From positions 278,733 to 342,732 of the forward strand of contig DDSV01000049.1 of the NCBI GenBank assembly GCA_002344215.1: a stretch of DNA of 64,000 nucleotides, given 5' to 3'. How positions within the stretch are numbered: position 1 is the first letter of the stretch; each line of letters starts with the position of its first letter. Origin of the DNA: Akkermansiaceae bacterium UBA2381. GTDB lineage: Bacteria; Verrucomicrobiota; Verrucomicrobiia; Verrucomicrobiales; DEV007. The position numbers and the translations under genes are program-made. Positions 62,422-64,000 of the stretch are shown in pieces. The notes beneath the pieces are model-generated. The model was not told the origin of the DNA. It saw nothing but the letters and a program-made list of their open reading frames with translations, and searched no databases.

Positions 62422-63831
62422 TCAATAACTGCGCCGCATATGACTCGGCAGGATGTTCAATTCCTCCCGGTATTTGGCAACGGTGCGACGAGCGATTTTA
62501 ATCCCCCGCTTTTCCAACTCCTCGACGAGGCGCTGATCGCTGTAGGGCTTCTTCGGCTCTTCGCCGGAGATCATCTCTCCCAGGGTCTGCTTCACACTCG
62601 TGTTGCTGAGCGTTTCACCCCCCTCGGTCTCGTAGCCCGTGGTGAAAAAATACTTCATCTCAAACACTCCGTGAGGAGTCGCCATGTACTTGCCGGAGAC
62701 AGCCCGACTCACCGTCGTTTCATGAACCCCGACTTTTTCCGCGATCTGCGCCATGTTCATTGGCTTCAGACGGGAAGGGCCGTGGTCCAGAAAGGCCTCC
62801 TGGCGATTGACGATTTCGGTCGCGATCGCCTGAATCGTCTGCTGGCGCTGATGGATGCTCTTGATGAGAAATTTCCCCGCCCGGATCTTGTCACGAATGT
62901 AGGCCTTCGCCTCGCGCCCGTTTCCTCCAGCCATGAGATCTTTGTAGGCGTTGCTGATACGAAGCCGGGGGATCTGCTCGTTGTTCATCGTGACGAGCCA
63001 CTCGTCGCCGAGACGCTCCACCGTGACATCCGGAGTCACGTAGGTGTTGGTGTCCTCTCCGAAACGGCTCCCCGGTCTTGGATCGAGGGTGGCGATGAAC
63101 TCGGCGGCCCGGGTGATCTGTTCGGGGGTCACGCTGAGCTTCTTGGCAATCTGCGGGTATCGCTTTCTCGCGAGGTCATCGAGGTGATGATCGATGATGC
63201 GATACTCAAGGCTGTGATGTTTGCCGAGACGCTCCAGTTGAATGAGCAAACAATCCCTCAAGTCCACGGCCCCGATACCCACGGGATCAAAGGTCTGCAC
63301 GAGCGCTTTTGCCGCTTCCAGATCTCCGATCGGAATACCCATGTCGAAACAGAGGTCCTCCAGACTCACGTGAAGAAATCCGTTTTCTCCAATGTTTCCG
63401 ATCAACATGCTCGCGATCTCGCGAATCTTCGGGCTCACTTCGGCAAAGCTGAGCTGATTCATGAGATGGTCCTGCAGCGTGATCGGCTCGACGATGGAAT
63501 CCATCACGAACTGGTGCTTCTCGTCCGCATCATCCCGTTTCGGAGACGAGAGGCGGGACTGGGCCATATATTCGCGCCACTCCTCATCCAATTGGGAGAG
63601 CTCCGCAAACTCGCGGTCGAACTCCTCGTCCTCCGAGGCACTGGCGGCATCTTCGATCGAAATGTCGGTCGACTCCTCCTCGAGCGTGGGATTGATCACC
63701 AGTTCCTGCTGAACAAGCTGACGCAACTCAAGTGTAGGAGTCTGCAGCAGTTGCAAACTTTGCTGCATCTGGGGCGCAATCGACTGCTGGTGAAGCAGGG
63801 ACTGAGACTGATCGAACCGCTGTTCGGGCAT
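62422..63831 (-). CDS. rpoN: RNA polymerase sigma-54 factor
   Basis: 469 residues from the ATG at 63831 (MPEQRFDQSQSLLHQQSIAP); a longer frame adds 24 unlikely residues. Region I is Gln/Leu rich (QMQQSLQLLQTPTLELRQLV) and is the activator-contact segment. Region II is acidic (EEESTDISIEDAAS). The core-binding and DNA-binding domains include VGVHETTVSRAVSGKYMATP and the RpoN box ARRTVAKYRE (about 447-456). Promoters served by it need enhancer-binding activators; none is recognised in the window. Single gene with 169 bp upstream to the window edge. Confidence 0.96.
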   Translation of the reverse strand: MPEQRFDQSQSLLHQQSIAPQMQQSLQLLQTPTLELRQLVQQELVINPTLEEESTDISIEDAASASEDEEFDREFAELSQLDEEWREYMAQSRLSSPKRDDADEKHQFVMDSIVEPITLQDHLMNQLSFAEVSPKIREIASMLIGNIGENGFLHVSLEDLCFDMGIPIGDLEAAKALVQTFDPVGIGAVDLRDCLLIQLERLGKHHSLEYRIIDHHLDDLARKRYPQIAKKLSVTPEQITRAAEFIATLDPRPGSRFGEDTNTYVTPDVTVERLGDEWLVTMNNEQIPRLRISNAYKDLMAGGNGREAKAYIRDKIRAGKFLIKSIHQRQQTIQAIATEIVNRQEAFLDHGPSRLKPMNMAQIAEKVGVHETTVSRAVSGKYMATPHGVFEMKYFFTTGYETEGGETLSNTSVKQTLGEMISGEEPKKPYSDQRLVEELEKRGIKIARRTVAKYREELNILPSHMRRSY

Positions 63832-64000
63832 AATCGGGGCGTTTCTGCCGGGAATTGAGCGAGCATAGCACAATTCGAACCAAGCCCTAATGAAATTTGC
63901 CAAATTACGGAAACAAGCAGGTTTCGCGAATGGGCCACGCTCAAATTTCGGCCAAAAACTGCCCCCGCAGGCCTGAAATAAAGTATTTAAAAAATTTGAT
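63832..64000. other. Non-coding region upstream of rpoN
   Basis: 169 bases with no convincing coding frame. It grows AT-rich toward the end (about 63978-64000 is almost all A and T), where an rpoN promoter or the start of a neighbour's regulatory region could lie. Nothing specific recognised. Confidence 0.5.

Noticed and set aside
62407..63858. 483-codon plus-strand frame
   Set aside because: Antisense of rpoN, which is unmistakable.

Overview
This window is GC-rich and gene-dense and looks like chromosomal DNA from a Verrucomicrobiota (PVC superphylum) bacterium, probably class Verrucomicrobiae. The taxonomic clues are a DUF1549/DUF1553 cytochrome next to a Tat-exported DUF1501 protein, several secreted proteins with SHD1 (SLA1 homology 1) domains, a DUF2231/Planctomycete-type cytochrome c protein, formylglycine-generating-enzyme (FGE) domains fused to other modules, and a standard set of housekeeping genes. 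No taxon name can be read from the sequence itself. I see no rRNA, tRNA, CRISPR array, intact transposase or phage module.

Layout. 0-3 kb: a cut-off drug/metabolite transporter and a large protein with two kinase-like regions and Sel1 repeats (minus strand). 3.1-4.4 kb: hisB-hisH (plus). 4.4-9.1 kb: dnaN, dnaA, a 415-bp gap that is a candidate replication origin, and a sodium:solute symporter (minus). 9.2-15.9 kb: complete F-type ATP synthase operon atpBEFHAGDC (minus), with an unusually short delta subunit. 16-17.5 kb: an AsmA-like envelope protein. 17.7-26.3 kb: a plus-strand run of an ABC-2 exporter, a TrmH-type methyltransferase, and an AddB-like/AddA-like nuclease-helicase pair, joined by overlapping or nearly overlapping genes. 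26.4-33.9 kb: small membrane proteins, the DUF1501 and DUF1553 pair separated by an interspersed repeat, and an RCC1-like protein. 34-38 kb is the most plastic part: an HExxH peptidase, an SHD1-FGE protein bounded by two 65-bp imperfect direct repeats, and a DUF2207 gene whose end runs into a third, partial repeat copy. 38-39.5 kb: mpl (peptidoglycan recycling).

39.7-48.5 kb is rich in heme and redox genes: a DUF2231-cytochrome-LRR protein, a lipoprotein, ResB and CcsA (system II cytochrome c maturation), a 29-residue membrane microprotein, pyruvate kinase, a DUF4250 protein and a membrane-anchored cytochrome c. 48.6-54.4 kb: a GNAT acetyltransferase, a response regulator fused to a class III nucleotide cyclase, a bacterioferritin/ferredoxin pair with a Fur-like inverted repeat, a small lipoprotein, an Mrp-type P-loop protein and an RNA m5C methyltransferase. 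54.4-59.1 kb: a peptide-type ABC transporter operon (binding protein, two permeases, one ATPase) whose only ATPase has lost the Q-loop glutamine, the signature motif, the catalytic glutamate and the switch histidine. 59.2-63.8 kb: a PQQ-type beta-propeller, a caspase-FGE fusion, and rpoN (sigma-54).

The strongest candidates for something new are the transporter operon built around a pseudo-ATPase together with its enlarged, membrane-anchored binding protein; the repeat-bounded SHD1-FGE gene and the adjacent truncated DUF2207 gene; the tandem pseudokinase-Sel1 protein; and the caspase-FGE fusion.
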